NCBI RefSeq assembly: GCF_947632445.1
Contig: NZ_CANRPM010000016.1
Span: forward strand, 1 to 50,526
Origin: an uncultured Bacteroides sp.
GTDB lineage: Bacteria > Bacteroidota > Bacteroidia > Bacteroidales > Bacteroidaceae
Reading direction: 5' to 3'
DNA length: 50,526 nt
A program made the translations under genes and the position numbers. Below the pieces are notes generated by a model. It was not told the DNA's origin, made no database searches, and saw nothing but the letters and a program-made list of their open reading frames with translations. Positions 36,501 through 44,683 of the stretch are shown here, one piece after another; the first letter of the stretch is position 1, and each line of letters begins with the position of its first letter.

Positions 36501-36731
36501 TTTATTGCCGTAGTGGATGCTCCGTCGGGCGATACGGTCAATCTCATTATTGAAATATCGGGTTTCTCCAACGATAACACAAACTTCAAGGAGGAAAAAC
36601 GACATTATACGAACGATTACTGGCTGCCCGCAGCCAACAATCTGAAGAAGTATGGCCGTTGGGATTTCATCGAGATTACCGATATCGACAATATCAAACC
36701 CCAGTTAATTGCAAAAATCAATTCGTTATGA
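33570..36731 (+). CDS. Type III-like restriction endonuclease subunit (BPTD_3080 type)
   Basis: A 1053-aa SF2 helicase-nuclease. Walker A is MATGTGKTVVMAM near residue 165, motif II is INDEAHHCY near 316, motif III is DLSATPYYL, and motifs V-VI are MLTEGWDANTVTH and CEQVAGRALRRR (about 640-675). The C-terminus carries a nuclease-like core FVPDFIAVVD (near 975) and LIIEISG (near 992). The usual ExK lysine is Ser here. The protein pairs with the beta-class methyltransferase that follows by ATGA overlap, matching BPTD_3080-type restriction systems, which resemble Type III Res/Mod. Confidence 0.9.
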   Translation: MNNDNPILNNPYEEPKYHYNVDINGNLDYSQRLEGRRPYIGNIQITPNGKSQAYLFNTEDLMNNNPDAKFINDLRKEVKSWREKGYPMVTRITRELLNFWFNNSERQNFQKLFFCQREAIETAVYLNEVAERDPNIGRNLLRLLDERRESVSNTWEDVLPRTAFKMATGTGKTVVMAMLILYHYLNKSEYHNDTRFADHFLLVAPGITIRDRLGVLMLDESAGSRYDKKDYYHQRGLIPRQYEKVLGGLNNAITITNYHQFEPKVYTGKKASPLDGKMVYCSGEGMVKQSDKEDFQSVLSRILGPGMKGKRFIVINDEAHHCYLPKEKEGKGRKDEETAEGEEENKRAMVWYEGLRQMKILGYKLQHVYDLSATPYYLKGSGYTEYSLFPWVVTDFGLVEAIESGLVKIPFLPSMDDSHDLEEPKLRNIYEHIRGELPKKGQKAIKKKVKEEAAANGTDMPVGEMPPKLPTLLTMALEQFVKDYEKYDSGMRQAGEAGKDLLTAPPVFIVVCNNTTVSKEVFKYIAGYETVDAEGNKIYREGVFPVFSNYMNGRPKNTAPSLLIDSSALDEASDTIDDEFKRVFHQEISEFKRNYALMHGAGSADQLTDGDILREVVNTVGKPGMLGGHIRCVVSVSMLTEGWDANTVTHVCGVRAFGSQLLCEQVAGRALRRRSYNLAPYDKRTGQEIPSKNLYQYSDKNIVYKFQPEYAHIIGVPFKTFKGGTAAPPQPPKPTMAIRPLQERNELEIVFPNIVGYRSERENSIIEADFSHLPKFKLDFTQIPQETILRTPIGDETKVLKTNYKEKLRDSQVVYELTRRLLSAKYRDEAAVPMFQKFAQLKAVVQKWYGTQVEIVGGEGDADARRLVLFWNPDQTNASIYEGISEHNRDTERIIAILNHYNPEGSTSHVSGATTKKVWPTVKSHINYVVADTDSWEQIAAKTLEEIPAVKKYVKNHFLDFKIPYMALNEEKNFVPDFIAVVDAPSGDTVNLIIEISGFSNDNTNFKEEKRHYTNDYWLPAANNLKKYGRWDFIEITDIDNIKPQLIAKINSL

Positions 36732-39301
36732 ACAAGATATCCAAACCCACCGATGCAATAAAGCACCTGGCAGACAAACGTGTAGCGATTCCGACAACCG
36801 AACTTGCCGGAGAAGAGGCGGCAGCCATTGCAAGCGATCCGAAAACGGCAGAATACAAAACTTTCCGGCACGAGTTTACGCGCGGCCGCGACCCGGAACT
36901 TTACTGGCTCGGCAAATACCGCAACGATGACGAGGAGACCTGCGACAGCGACTTGCGCGTTGATATTCGCAGCCTGTATGTCCACGAAGATATCCAGCCC
37001 GAGCAACTTATCGACCGCCTGTATCGCATCCGCAGCGAGGGGAACTCTTTGTTCGGCAATGAAGTGGACAATGTAATCGACGACGAACTGCAAAGGGTTG
37101 CGGAGTATTACCGCCACCACTCCGACTGGAAAAACCGCCTGATTCAAGGTGATTCATTGCTCGTAATGAATTCGCTGCTTAACCGCGAGGGGCTTGCGGG
37201 CAAGGTGCAGTGCATCTACATCGACCCGCCTTATGGTATCAAATACGGCTCGAACTGGCAGATGCAACTCAATAACCTCAATGTCAAAGACAACGATGAA
37301 AGTTTAAGTGGTGAGCCGGAGATGATTAAGGCCTTCCGCGATACATGGGAATTGGGTATTCATAGCTATTTGTCTTACCTGCGCGACCGGCTCGTGCTTG
37401 CTCGTGAACTTCTTACACAGTCGGGATCTGTGTTTGTACAGATATCGGATGATAATGTTCACCTTGTGCGAGGAATAATGGATGAAATCTTTGGTAGTGA
37501 AAATTTTATAAGTTTGATTGTTTTTGCAAAAACAGCATCAATTAAATCAAATTTTTTAGGAACTACTCATGATTTCATTTTATGGTATGCAAAGGATAAA
37601 ATGAATGCAAAATATCGTCAGTTATATGTTCCTCGAACAGAGCGTACAGATGGTGGAACATATAATTGCATTGAATTTCCCGATGGCTCTTGGAGAAGAT
37701 TAACTAAAGAAGAACTAATAAATGGGAATATACCTACGGGAAAAGTATTTAGAGCAGCAGATATCTCAAGACAAGGAGCAAGTGATAAACCTACTCCTTT
37801 TGAGTTTGAAGGTAAAATGTATAAGCCATCACCTGGACGACATTGGGCTGCAAGTTACCCTGTGGGTATGCAAAGACTTGTTGAAGCAAATAGAATTGTT
37901 GCTTTGAAAAGTGTACTCTCGTATAAATTATATTCTGACGACTTTTCATTACAAAAGATTGATCATGTTTGGCCTGATACTATAATTGGAACTTTCTCAG
38001 AAAAACACTATGTTGTCCAGACTGCAACGTTACCAATTCAGCGTTGCATCTTAATGACCACTGACCCTGGAGATTTGGTGCTTGACCCGACCTGCGGCAG
38101 TGGTACCACTGCCTTTGTAGCAGAGCAGTGGGGGCGCCGATGGATTACCATAGACACATCGCGTATCGCCATCAACATAGCCAAGAGGCGATTGATGATG
38201 GCCACCTATCCGTTTTATACGCTTGCCGACCCCGAAGGCAAGGATGTCCGGTTGGGATTCCATTACAAAACCGTACCCCACATTACGCTCAAGTCCCTTG
38301 CCAACGATGAAGAACCGGAAATGGAGGTGCTGTACGACCAGCCGGAAGTGGACAAACGCAAACTGCGCGTAAGCGGCCCCTTTACGGTCGAGACATTGCA
38401 GAGTTTCAACGTAATCCCGCCCGAAGAACTCGATCACCGCACCGATGAGGCAGAAGAGAATCGGCTGTTCCAAGAGCGTGTATTCAGTCATTTGGAAACA
38501 AGCGGCATACGCAATGGCGACAGAAGCCAAAAGGCGGTATTTCACGGAATGGAATCCGTTGCCTCACCCTACCTCCACGCTCGCGGCTATTACACCGACA
38601 GCGACGGCGAGGAGCGGCTGGCGTATTTCCATATCGGGCCGAAATTCGGTACGGTATCGAAGCAGGCGGTCAATGAATCCGTCAAGGAGATGCGCAAACG
38701 GTTGAGCGAAGGGGCGTCGTGGCTTGTACTGCTCGGCTTCTCGTTCGAGGACAACATCAACGACAAGGATTATAACTTCGGCAACTTTACGGTCAGCAAG
38801 GTTCGTATGCACGATGACCTGATGCAGGACGGTCTGCTGAAAAAGGACAAGGGAGCCGGTGCGTTCATCACGATCGGCGAGCCGGATATTGCCATTGTCA
38901 AAGATTCCGACAAGTCGTGCCACGTCGAGATTCGCGGTCTCGATATTTATGACCCGATCAAGGATATAGTCAAACCTCGCTCGGTGGAAGACATCGCCTA
39001 TTGGGAAATGGACGACAACTACGACGGCACACAGTTCATCGTGCGTTCCATTCATTTCTGCGGCGGCGACAAGAAGGAATTCGACGCATGGCGCAAAGGA
39101 TTAGGCGCCTTGTTAAATTCAAGTGCCAATACCAAGAGAAAAGCGCAGAATACGTTACATATTGAATTCTCGGATGAAATATGGGAAACCTTGTATGGCT
39201 TCGTATCTGAACCAATCAAATATAAACCTGGACGCCTGATTGCCGTCCGCGTCATCTCGCAGTTCGGCGAAGAAGCTTCGAAAATTTTGACGATAGAATG
39301 A
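36728..39301 (+). CDS. site-specific adenine methyltransferase, beta class (Mod)
   Basis: An 857-aa DNA methyltransferase. Motif IV IYIDPPYGIKYG (near residue 166) precedes motif I LVLDPTCGSGTTAF (near 452), the beta-class order used by Type III Mod proteins. The target-recognition region lies between. The start at 36728 (MNKISKPTDAIKH) forms ATGA with the Res stop; the longer frame to 36659 runs inside Res. The DNA from about 37435 to 38070 is much poorer in GC than the rest of the gene (line 37501-37560 has 12 G+C of 60; line 37201-37260 has 31 of 60), suggesting a swapped recognition domain. The C-terminal 300 residues are an extra domain. Confidence 0.92.
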   Translation: MNKISKPTDAIKHLADKRVAIPTTELAGEEAAAIASDPKTAEYKTFRHEFTRGRDPELYWLGKYRNDDEETCDSDLRVDIRSLYVHEDIQPEQLIDRLYRIRSEGNSLFGNEVDNVIDDELQRVAEYYRHHSDWKNRLIQGDSLLVMNSLLNREGLAGKVQCIYIDPPYGIKYGSNWQMQLNNLNVKDNDESLSGEPEMIKAFRDTWELGIHSYLSYLRDRLVLARELLTQSGSVFVQISDDNVHLVRGIMDEIFGSENFISLIVFAKTASIKSNFLGTTHDFILWYAKDKMNAKYRQLYVPRTERTDGGTYNCIEFPDGSWRRLTKEELINGNIPTGKVFRAADISRQGASDKPTPFEFEGKMYKPSPGRHWAASYPVGMQRLVEANRIVALKSVLSYKLYSDDFSLQKIDHVWPDTIIGTFSEKHYVVQTATLPIQRCILMTTDPGDLVLDPTCGSGTTAFVAEQWGRRWITIDTSRIAINIAKRRLMMATYPFYTLADPEGKDVRLGFHYKTVPHITLKSLANDEEPEMEVLYDQPEVDKRKLRVSGPFTVETLQSFNVIPPEELDHRTDEAEENRLFQERVFSHLETSGIRNGDRSQKAVFHGMESVASPYLHARGYYTDSDGEERLAYFHIGPKFGTVSKQAVNESVKEMRKRLSEGASWLVLLGFSFEDNINDKDYNFGNFTVSKVRMHDDLMQDGLLKKDKGAGAFITIGEPDIAIVKDSDKSCHVEIRGLDIYDPIKDIVKPRSVEDIAYWEMDDNYDGTQFIVRSIHFCGGDKKEFDAWRKGLGALLNSSANTKRKAQNTLHIEFSDEIWETLYGFVSEPIKYKPGRLIAVRVISQFGEEASKILTIE

Positions 39302-40215
39302 TACTTTACCATTATACCTCATTAGAAGCACTTAACGGGATTCTTCAAGATAAACCCTTAAAAAACCAAGAGCTATGCTTTTGGGCAACTCGTTATGATT
39401 GTTTCAAAGATAAAGATGAATATCTGTTAGGTATAGATACCTTAAAAAGACTGTTGTCGGTTTTGGAAGGAAGGCTCAATTTTCAGGAAGATAGACGAAT
39501 AGCAGGCTTTTTTGAAAAAGATCAGATTGAGGGGAATATAAATCTTCCTCACCCGTATGTCATATCTGTATCTGCACGAAACGACAACGATCACATGTGG
39601 GAGAACTATGCCGACCATATGCAAGGGGTTGTATTGGCTCTGGATATAAAATCTAAGTTCGGAAAGTGTAATGCTGCCACGCTATACCGCATAGAAAAAT
39701 GTCTATATGAGCAAAATGTCTCAGAGGAATATCTGCTGCAAGAGATAGATAAAACATATACGGATGCGGGATTATCAATGCTGCAAGAAGGTCAACAAAA
39801 TGCCTTTTTCATATTAAAAAATTATCCACAATTATTCACAAAATTAATAGCAGTATTGTTGCTGGCGTTCTTTGCCCCTCGAATGAAAAGGAAGCAATTT
39901 GAAAAGGAAGAGGAAACTCGCATTATTTTGAGTGTCCCCGTGAAAAAATATGCCGACATCAAAGGAGTAAACGACCTGAAAGAGTATTGTCAGAAGACAG
40001 ATATAGGTCATGAGATTGAAGCTATATTAAAAGATATACAAAATGAGAAAGTCAGACCGGATAACGGCAAATTTTACAGGGAACTGTTTATGCCTATATC
40101 CGTTCTGGATAGAATATATGTTTTAGGCAATGATGTAAAAAAGGAAACGGAGAAAATGCTTAAAAACAAGGGATACAACAATATACCGGTAGTGTTAAAA
40201 ACAAATACAAATTAA
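39298..40215 (+). CDS. DUF2971 protein in the R-M operon
   Basis: A 305-aa DUF2971-type protein: LYHYTSLEALNGILQ at the N-terminus and LCFWATRYDCFKDKDEYLLG, then VISVSARNDNDHMWENYADH, the conserved (S)xxxD..xMWxxYA theme of the family. The ATG overlaps the Mod stop as ATGA, so the three proteins are co-translated. DUF2971 is common in defence islands; its activity is unknown, though its fold has been compared with ADP-ribosyltransferase-like proteins. It may be an accessory effector of the R-M system. Confidence 0.82.
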   Translation: MILYHYTSLEALNGILQDKPLKNQELCFWATRYDCFKDKDEYLLGIDTLKRLLSVLEGRLNFQEDRRIAGFFEKDQIEGNINLPHPYVISVSARNDNDHMWENYADHMQGVVLALDIKSKFGKCNAATLYRIEKCLYEQNVSEEYLLQEIDKTYTDAGLSMLQEGQQNAFFILKNYPQLFTKLIAVLLLAFFAPRMKRKQFEKEEETRIILSVPVKKYADIKGVNDLKEYCQKTDIGHEIEAILKDIQNEKVRPDNGKFYRELFMPISVLDRIYVLGNDVKKETEKMLKNKGYNNIPVVLKTNTN

Positions 40216-40270
40216 AAAAACAGATATTCAAAACGTCCCAATATATTTATTGTAAGCATTGTAGAATATA

Positions 40271-40351
40271 ATGAAAGAAGACAATAAAATAATCATCTAC
40301 CAAGACAACAACGAAGTAACGCGAGTATCTGTTCGTTTTGCCATGATATGA
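40271..40351 (+). pseudogene. stub: RhuM-like protein N-terminus
   Basis: ATG plus 25 codons (MKEDNKIIIYQDNNEVTRVS then VRFAMI) and a stop. The first 24 residues match the typical beginning of RhuM-type proteins of R-M loci (xxxIIIYQ...xVxVRFxxxxxWLxQ). The rest is missing and the frame stops where the conserved WLxQ part should begin. It is a truncated gene, probably deleted during insertion of the following regulator. Confidence 0.6.
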
Positions 40352-40367
40352 ATTATAACTTTAAGGA

Positions 40368-41846
40368 ATGATAACAAAAGACGAAATACAATCCCTGCTA
40401 CATAGCACGGAGACCTATCGGATAGAGCGAACCATATCGACCGGCAATATGGACAAGTTCTGCGAGGCGATTTGCGCTTTTGCCAATGACCTGCCCGATT
40501 CGCGCAAGAAGGGGTATTTGTTTATAGGAGCGAACGACGACGGCAGTTTGTCGGGATTGAAAGTAGATGATGCTTTGCTTAAAAAGATTACCGCCATTCG
40601 GTCGGACGGCAACATTCTGCCGTTACCTGTGATGACGGTCGATAAAGCAGTGTTTCCCGAAGGCGACTTGCTGGTAGCGGAGGTTTCGCCGTCGCTGCTC
40701 CCGCCGGTTCGTTATCGTGGCAGAGTATTCGTCCGCATCGGGCCGAGACGGGATATTGCCGGCGAAGCAGAGGAACGTCTTTTGACCGAGCGTCGTACCG
40801 CTTATATGGCGACCTTCGATGCGACACCGTGTCTGGGTGCTACGCTCGATGATTTGAATCTGGACTATATCAAAGACACTTATCTGCCGTCGGTCGTAGA
40901 TGCGGATATATTGAGTCGGGACAAACGGGATATAAAAGAGCAACTGGCATCTGTCCGTCTGTACGACCGCACACACGATTGCCCCACCTATGCAGCCATC
41001 ATTCTGTTCGGCAAGAATCCCCGCTATTATATGCCCGGAGATTTTGTGCAGTATGTGCGTTTCGCAGGCAAAGAGAAAGGCGGCGAAGTGCTCAATGAGA
41101 AGCGTTTTCAAGGCCCGTTGTACAGTATGCTGCCGGCGTTGGAGTCGTTTGTCGGCGATGCCATCATCACACAACGTCCGGTAAGCGCCAGCCTTTTCAG
41201 AGAAAAGACAGTTATCAATTATCCCAAGAACGCATTAAGAGAGTTGATGATGAACGCCTGTATGCACCGCGACTATCAATCCAATATGCCGATTCGCCTG
41301 TATCAGTTCGATGACCATGTTGAGATTATGAATGCCGGAGGTCTGTACGGCGAAGCCCGCCCGGAAAACTTCCCTATGGTGAATGACTACCGCAACCCGA
41401 TTGTGGCAGAGGCGATGAAGGAAATGAAGTATGTCAATATGTTCAATCAGGGTGTGATGCGCGTACAGGACATGTTGCGCGAAAACGGCAACGAAGAGGC
41501 GGAGTTCGATGTGTCAAAACTGACAGTCTTCTGTGTCAATGTTTTCTCAAATGAAGATAGAGTTTCGCAAATTACTACCCAGAAAACTGCCCAGACAACT
41601 ACCCAGACAACTACCCAGACAACTACCCAGACAACTACCCAGACCCTGTCCGACGTGCAAATAGCAATTCTTGAATATATACGTAGTCACCCTAACGCAA
41701 GTCGCAAAGAAATTGCCGCAAATATACGCGGCATCACTGAAAATGGGGTGAAATATCATATTCAGAAACTGCAAAAGCAAGGAATTATCAAACGTGTCGG
41801 AGCTGATTTCGGCGGTCGGTGGGAGATTATTTTCCCCAAAGAATAA
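40368..41846 (+). CDS. AlbA_2-domain ATP-dependent DNA helicase-like regulator
   Basis: A 492-aa protein. Residues 1-115 are a Schlafen AlbA_2 domain (IERTISTGNMDKFCEAICAF, GYLFIGANDDGSLSGL). A GHKL-like HATPase_4 segment follows (PKNALRELMMNACMHRDY, YQFDDHVEIMNAGGL, near 285-325). A Thr/Gln repeat linker (about 403-426) precedes a winged helix (SRKEIAANIRGITENGVKYH) and the tail QKLQKQGIIKRVGA. Such proteins are common next to R-M loci and probably regulate transcription; the exact role is unknown. The protein is annotated RecG-like in many genomes although it has no helicase core. Confidence 0.85.
   Translation: MITKDEIQSLLHSTETYRIERTISTGNMDKFCEAICAFANDLPDSRKKGYLFIGANDDGSLSGLKVDDALLKKITAIRSDGNILPLPVMTVDKAVFPEGDLLVAEVSPSLLPPVRYRGRVFVRIGPRRDIAGEAEERLLTERRTAYMATFDATPCLGATLDDLNLDYIKDTYLPSVVDADILSRDKRDIKEQLASVRLYDRTHDCPTYAAIILFGKNPRYYMPGDFVQYVRFAGKEKGGEVLNEKRFQGPLYSMLPALESFVGDAIITQRPVSASLFREKTVINYPKNALRELMMNACMHRDYQSNMPIRLYQFDDHVEIMNAGGLYGEARPENFPMVNDYRNPIVAEAMKEMKYVNMFNQGVMRVQDMLRENGNEEAEFDVSKLTVFCVNVFSNEDRVSQITTQKTAQTTTQTTTQTTTQTTTQTLSDVQIAILEYIRSHPNASRKEIAANIRGITENGVKYHIQKLQKQGIIKRVGADFGGRWEIIFPKE
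41574..41645 (+). repeat. 12-bp in-frame tandem repeat, six units
   Basis: Six units of ACTACCCAGACA or close variants (first ends AAA, second has ACTGCC, last ends ACC; the middle three are identical). Each unit encodes four residues (TTQT), so gain or loss of a unit keeps the frame and only changes the linker before the winged helix of the AlbA_2 protein. Replication slippage is likely. Confidence 0.85.
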
Positions 41847-41988
41847 TGATGGCTGCCGACTGAAAGCTGATATAATCATCAACTATTCAGATTATGAGGC
41901 ATTGTAGAAAATGCTGAAAGAAAAAGATGAATAAGCTATGTGTGGGGTACGCATCTGATATATGCCGGCACTTCCTTACCCCGTCATG
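41847..41988. other. intergenic, nothing recognised
   Basis: A short AT-rich gap between the AlbA_2 regulator and the dispersed repeat. No gene or clear signal is seen. Confidence 0.5.
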
Positions 41989-42075
41989 CCGTGCTGCATG
42001 AGGTCGTTAGGAAGTGCTTTATGAGAGGGTGACGCAGTGCTTCGTCAGAGGATGAGGAAGCACTGCGTGAGAGGG
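41989..42075. repeat. dispersed palindromic intergenic repeat, copy 2
   Basis: Contains GTGCTGCATGAG (41991-42002), GGAAGTGCTTTATGA, CGCAGTGCTTCGTCAGAG (42034-42051) and GAAGCACTGCGTGAGAG. CAGTGCTTCGTCAG is identical to 6025-6038, and the half-sites again alternate in orientation. It lies between two convergent genes, where it may also serve as a transcription terminator. Confidence 0.65.
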
Positions 42076-42092
42076 CCATCTATTGCAGCGTC

Positions 42093-42608
42093 TCACTCTT
42101 TGTACCAACCGGCATACATCAGATAGTTGTGCGCAATCTTCTGGTTCAGTTCTTTGGCCTGGTCGGGGTCTACCTTCTTGATGAATTTGGCAGGTACGCC
42201 TGCCCAGATGCTGCCCGGCTCGATAACCGTGTTGCTCAGTATCAATGAACCGGCGGCCACGATGGCGCCTTCGCCCACGACGGCATAATCCAGCAGGGTG
42301 GCGCCCATGCCGATGAGGGCATAGTCTTTCACGGTGGCGCCGTGAATGGTGACGTTGTGTCCGACGGACACGTGGTCGCCTATTTCGATGGTCGATTTCT
42401 CGTAGAGCGTGTGCAGCACGCTGCCGTCCTGTATGTTCACACCGTTGCCGATGCGGATGGAGTTGACGTCGCCGCGCAGCACGGTGTTGAACCATATACT
42501 GCAATCGCGGCCTATTTTTACGTCGCCTACGATGGTGGCGTTGTCTGCCAAGTAACAATTTTCTCCTATTTCGGGCGTAAAGCCTCTTACAGATTTGATA
42601 AGTGCCAT
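42093..42608 (-). CDS. gamma-class carbonic anhydrase-like hexapeptide protein
   Basis: A 171-aa left-handed beta-helix protein: repeated hexapeptides (IGRDCSIWFNTVLRGDVN, IGNGVNIQDGSVLHT, IGDHVSVGHNVTIHGATV). The His residues in SVLHT, VGHN and TIHG fit the gamma carbonic anhydrase zinc sites of the YrdA/PaaY group. The length is normal. It is 22 bases downstream of aminopeptidase P and probably co-transcribed. Enzymatic activity is not certain for this subgroup. Confidence 0.9.
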   Translation of the reverse strand: MALIKSVRGFTPEIGENCYLADNATIVGDVKIGRDCSIWFNTVLRGDVNSIRIGNGVNIQDGSVLHTLYEKSTIEIGDHVSVGHNVTIHGATVKDYALIGMGATLLDYAVVGEGAIVAAGSLILSNTVIEPGSIWAGVPAKFIKKVDPDQAKELNQKIAHNYLMYAGWYKE

Positions 42609-42630
42609 GTTCGGGGAGTTGCGGTTAAGT

Positions 42631-44412
42631 TTAAATTGCTTTGCAAGCCTTCTCCAGCCACAGCCGTTCGTCTTCGTTGAGGCCGGGGGAAAGCTGTTCG
42701 TATACCTTGCGGTGGTATTGGTTCAGCCAGTCCGTTTCTGCCGGGGTCAGCAGACTGCGGACGATGCCTCGGGTGCAGATGGGGCAGAGGGTGACGGTCT
42801 CGAACTTCAGATAGCGGCCAAACAGCCCTTCGCCCGCCGGCACGGTGAGTACGAGGTTCTCCGTGCGGATGCCGTGACTGCCGGCCTTATAGACGCCCGG
42901 TTCGTTGCTGGTGACCATGCCCGCACGCAAGGCGACGGGGTTCTCGTTCATGCGGATGCTCTGCGGCCCTTCGTGGACGTTGAGGAAGTGGCCTACGCCG
43001 TGTCCCGTGCCGTGCAGGAAGTTCATGCGGTGCTGCCAGATGGGCATGCGGGCCAGTACGTCGAGCTGGGCACCGCGTGTGCCTTCGGGGAAGACGGCCA
43101 TAGCCAGGTCGATGTGTCCCTTTAATATTAAGGTGTAGTCGGTCTTCTCTTCGTCGGTCAGCGGGCCCAAGGCGATGGTGCGGGTAATGTCCGTAGTGCC
43201 GTCCAAGTATTGTGCGCCCGAATCGAGCAACAGGAAGCCGCGAGGCTCCAGCGGGATGTCCGTTTCGGGCGTAGCCTCGTAGTGGACAATGGCCGCGTGG
43301 GCGCCGTATCCGGCGATGGTGTCGAAGCTCTCGCCCATGTAGAGCGGCTGGGCGGCACGCAGTTCGTGCAGTTTCCTGTCCACACTGATTTCCGTCTCTG
43401 TGCCTTGGGGTACGGCCTCTTCCAGCCACTTCAGGAACTTCACCAATGCCACGCCGTCGCGCCGCATGGCCTGCCGCAGGCCGGCTGTTTCCTGCTCGTT
43501 GCGTACCGCCTTCAGCAGGGCGACGGGCGAGGGGGCTTCGATGACGCGGCAGGATTGCGGTATGGCCGAACGGACGGCATAGTTGGTCTTGCCCGGCTCC
43601 AGCATCAGGCTGCCTGCCGGCAGTTGGGTGAGGTAAGACTCGATTTCCTGATAAGTGTGCAATGATACGCCTGCCTCATGCAGGTGCGCGGCGACTTCGG
43701 GTGTCACCTTTCGGGAGTTGATAAAGTAATGCGCTTCGTCCCTCCCAATCAGCAGGTAGCTGACAACTACCGGATTGCAGTGCACATCACTTCCCCGCAA
43801 GTTCAGAGTCCATGCGATTTCGTCGAGAGCAGAGAGCAGCAGGCTGTCGGCTTCGGCCTTCTTCATTTCGGTGCGTATGGCCTCCAACTTTTCGGTACAG
43901 GTGCGTCCGGCATACTTCGTGTCGTAGATGAAGGCGGGGGCTTGGGGCATTTCCGGTCGTCCGTTCCAGATCTGTTCCATCGGGTCGGGAGTGCATTTAA
44001 GCCCTATCCCTTTGACTGCCAACTCTTCCCGGAGCGAGCGGGCTGCGTCGGTGGCAAACACCCGGCCGTCGATGCCTGCGGTCTGTCCCTTTTTCAGTCG
44101 TTCGGACAGAAAAGCGGGGATGGAGGGCGTTTCGGGCAGCATCTCTTTGTAGAGGTCGATGCCGGTGCCTTCTATTTGCCGGGCGGCTTGCAGGAAGTAG
44201 CGCGAGTCGGTCCACAGGCCGGCTTCGTTTCCGGTGACCACTACGGTGCCTGCCGAACCGGTAAAACCGGAAATCCATTCCCGGCTTTGCCAGTGGGGAG
44301 CCACGTATTCGCTTAGATGCGGGTCGGTACTGGGGATGATGAATGCGTCGATCCCCATCTGCTTCATCCATGTGCGGAGAGCCCGGATGCGTTCTTTAAT
44401 GGTGGTGTTCAT
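42631..44412 (-). CDS. Xaa-Pro aminopeptidase (aminopeptidase P, M24B)
   Basis: A 593-aa peptidase that removes the N-terminal residue before proline. Two creatinase-type N-terminal domains precede the pita-bread fold. Metal ligands are visible: Asp in LLLDSGAQY and GTTDITRT, His in FLHGTGHGVGHFLNVHEGP, Glu in SNEPGVY and RTENLVLTVP. The length fits the long, three-domain eukaryote-like APP subtype common in Bacteroidetes. No signal peptide, so cytoplasmic. Confidence 0.93.
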   Translation of the reverse strand: MNTTIKERIRALRTWMKQMGIDAFIIPSTDPHLSEYVAPHWQSREWISGFTGSAGTVVVTGNEAGLWTDSRYFLQAARQIEGTGIDLYKEMLPETPSIPAFLSERLKKGQTAGIDGRVFATDAARSLREELAVKGIGLKCTPDPMEQIWNGRPEMPQAPAFIYDTKYAGRTCTEKLEAIRTEMKKAEADSLLLSALDEIAWTLNLRGSDVHCNPVVVSYLLIGRDEAHYFINSRKVTPEVAAHLHEAGVSLHTYQEIESYLTQLPAGSLMLEPGKTNYAVRSAIPQSCRVIEAPSPVALLKAVRNEQETAGLRQAMRRDGVALVKFLKWLEEAVPQGTETEISVDRKLHELRAAQPLYMGESFDTIAGYGAHAAIVHYEATPETDIPLEPRGFLLLDSGAQYLDGTTDITRTIALGPLTDEEKTDYTLILKGHIDLAMAVFPEGTRGAQLDVLARMPIWQHRMNFLHGTGHGVGHFLNVHEGPQSIRMNENPVALRAGMVTSNEPGVYKAGSHGIRTENLVLTVPAGEGLFGRYLKFETVTLCPICTRGIVRSLLTPAETDWLNQYHRKVYEQLSPGLNEDERLWLEKACKAI

Positions 44413-44597
44413 AATTCGCTATATAATATAGATGTATCATCGTGTGGAGCGCAATGCCCGCCGGTTGCAGGCAAAACGACTATCAAAAGTACATAAAGAA
44501 CGCGGACGGTGCAAGCTTTTGCGTCGTTTTTGGGATTTTTTTGTCGTTGCCGAAGGGAAAAATATCGGCCTGTCTGCTATGATTTTGAAGAAAGTTT

Positions 44598-44627
44598 TTG
44601 CGAATCAAGAAAATATGTGTACTTTTG
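44598..44627 (+). promoter_or_regulatory. Bacteroides-type promoter of rpsU
   Basis: TTG (44598-44600), 19 bases, TACTTTTG (44620-44627): an exact fit to the consensus. The start near 44633 gives a leader of about 50 bases before rpsU. Confidence 0.8.
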
Positions 44628-44683
44628 CGGTTCGAATTAATCGTGAGATTTTTTAAACATTAACTTTTAACTGATTAAAAACA

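Noticed and set aside
35580..36605. 341-codon frame antisense to the Res gene
   Set aside because: No domain, and wholly inside a well-supported gene.
41574..41645. CRISPR-like array
   Set aside because: Units are 12 bases, contiguous without spacers, and in frame within a coding region.
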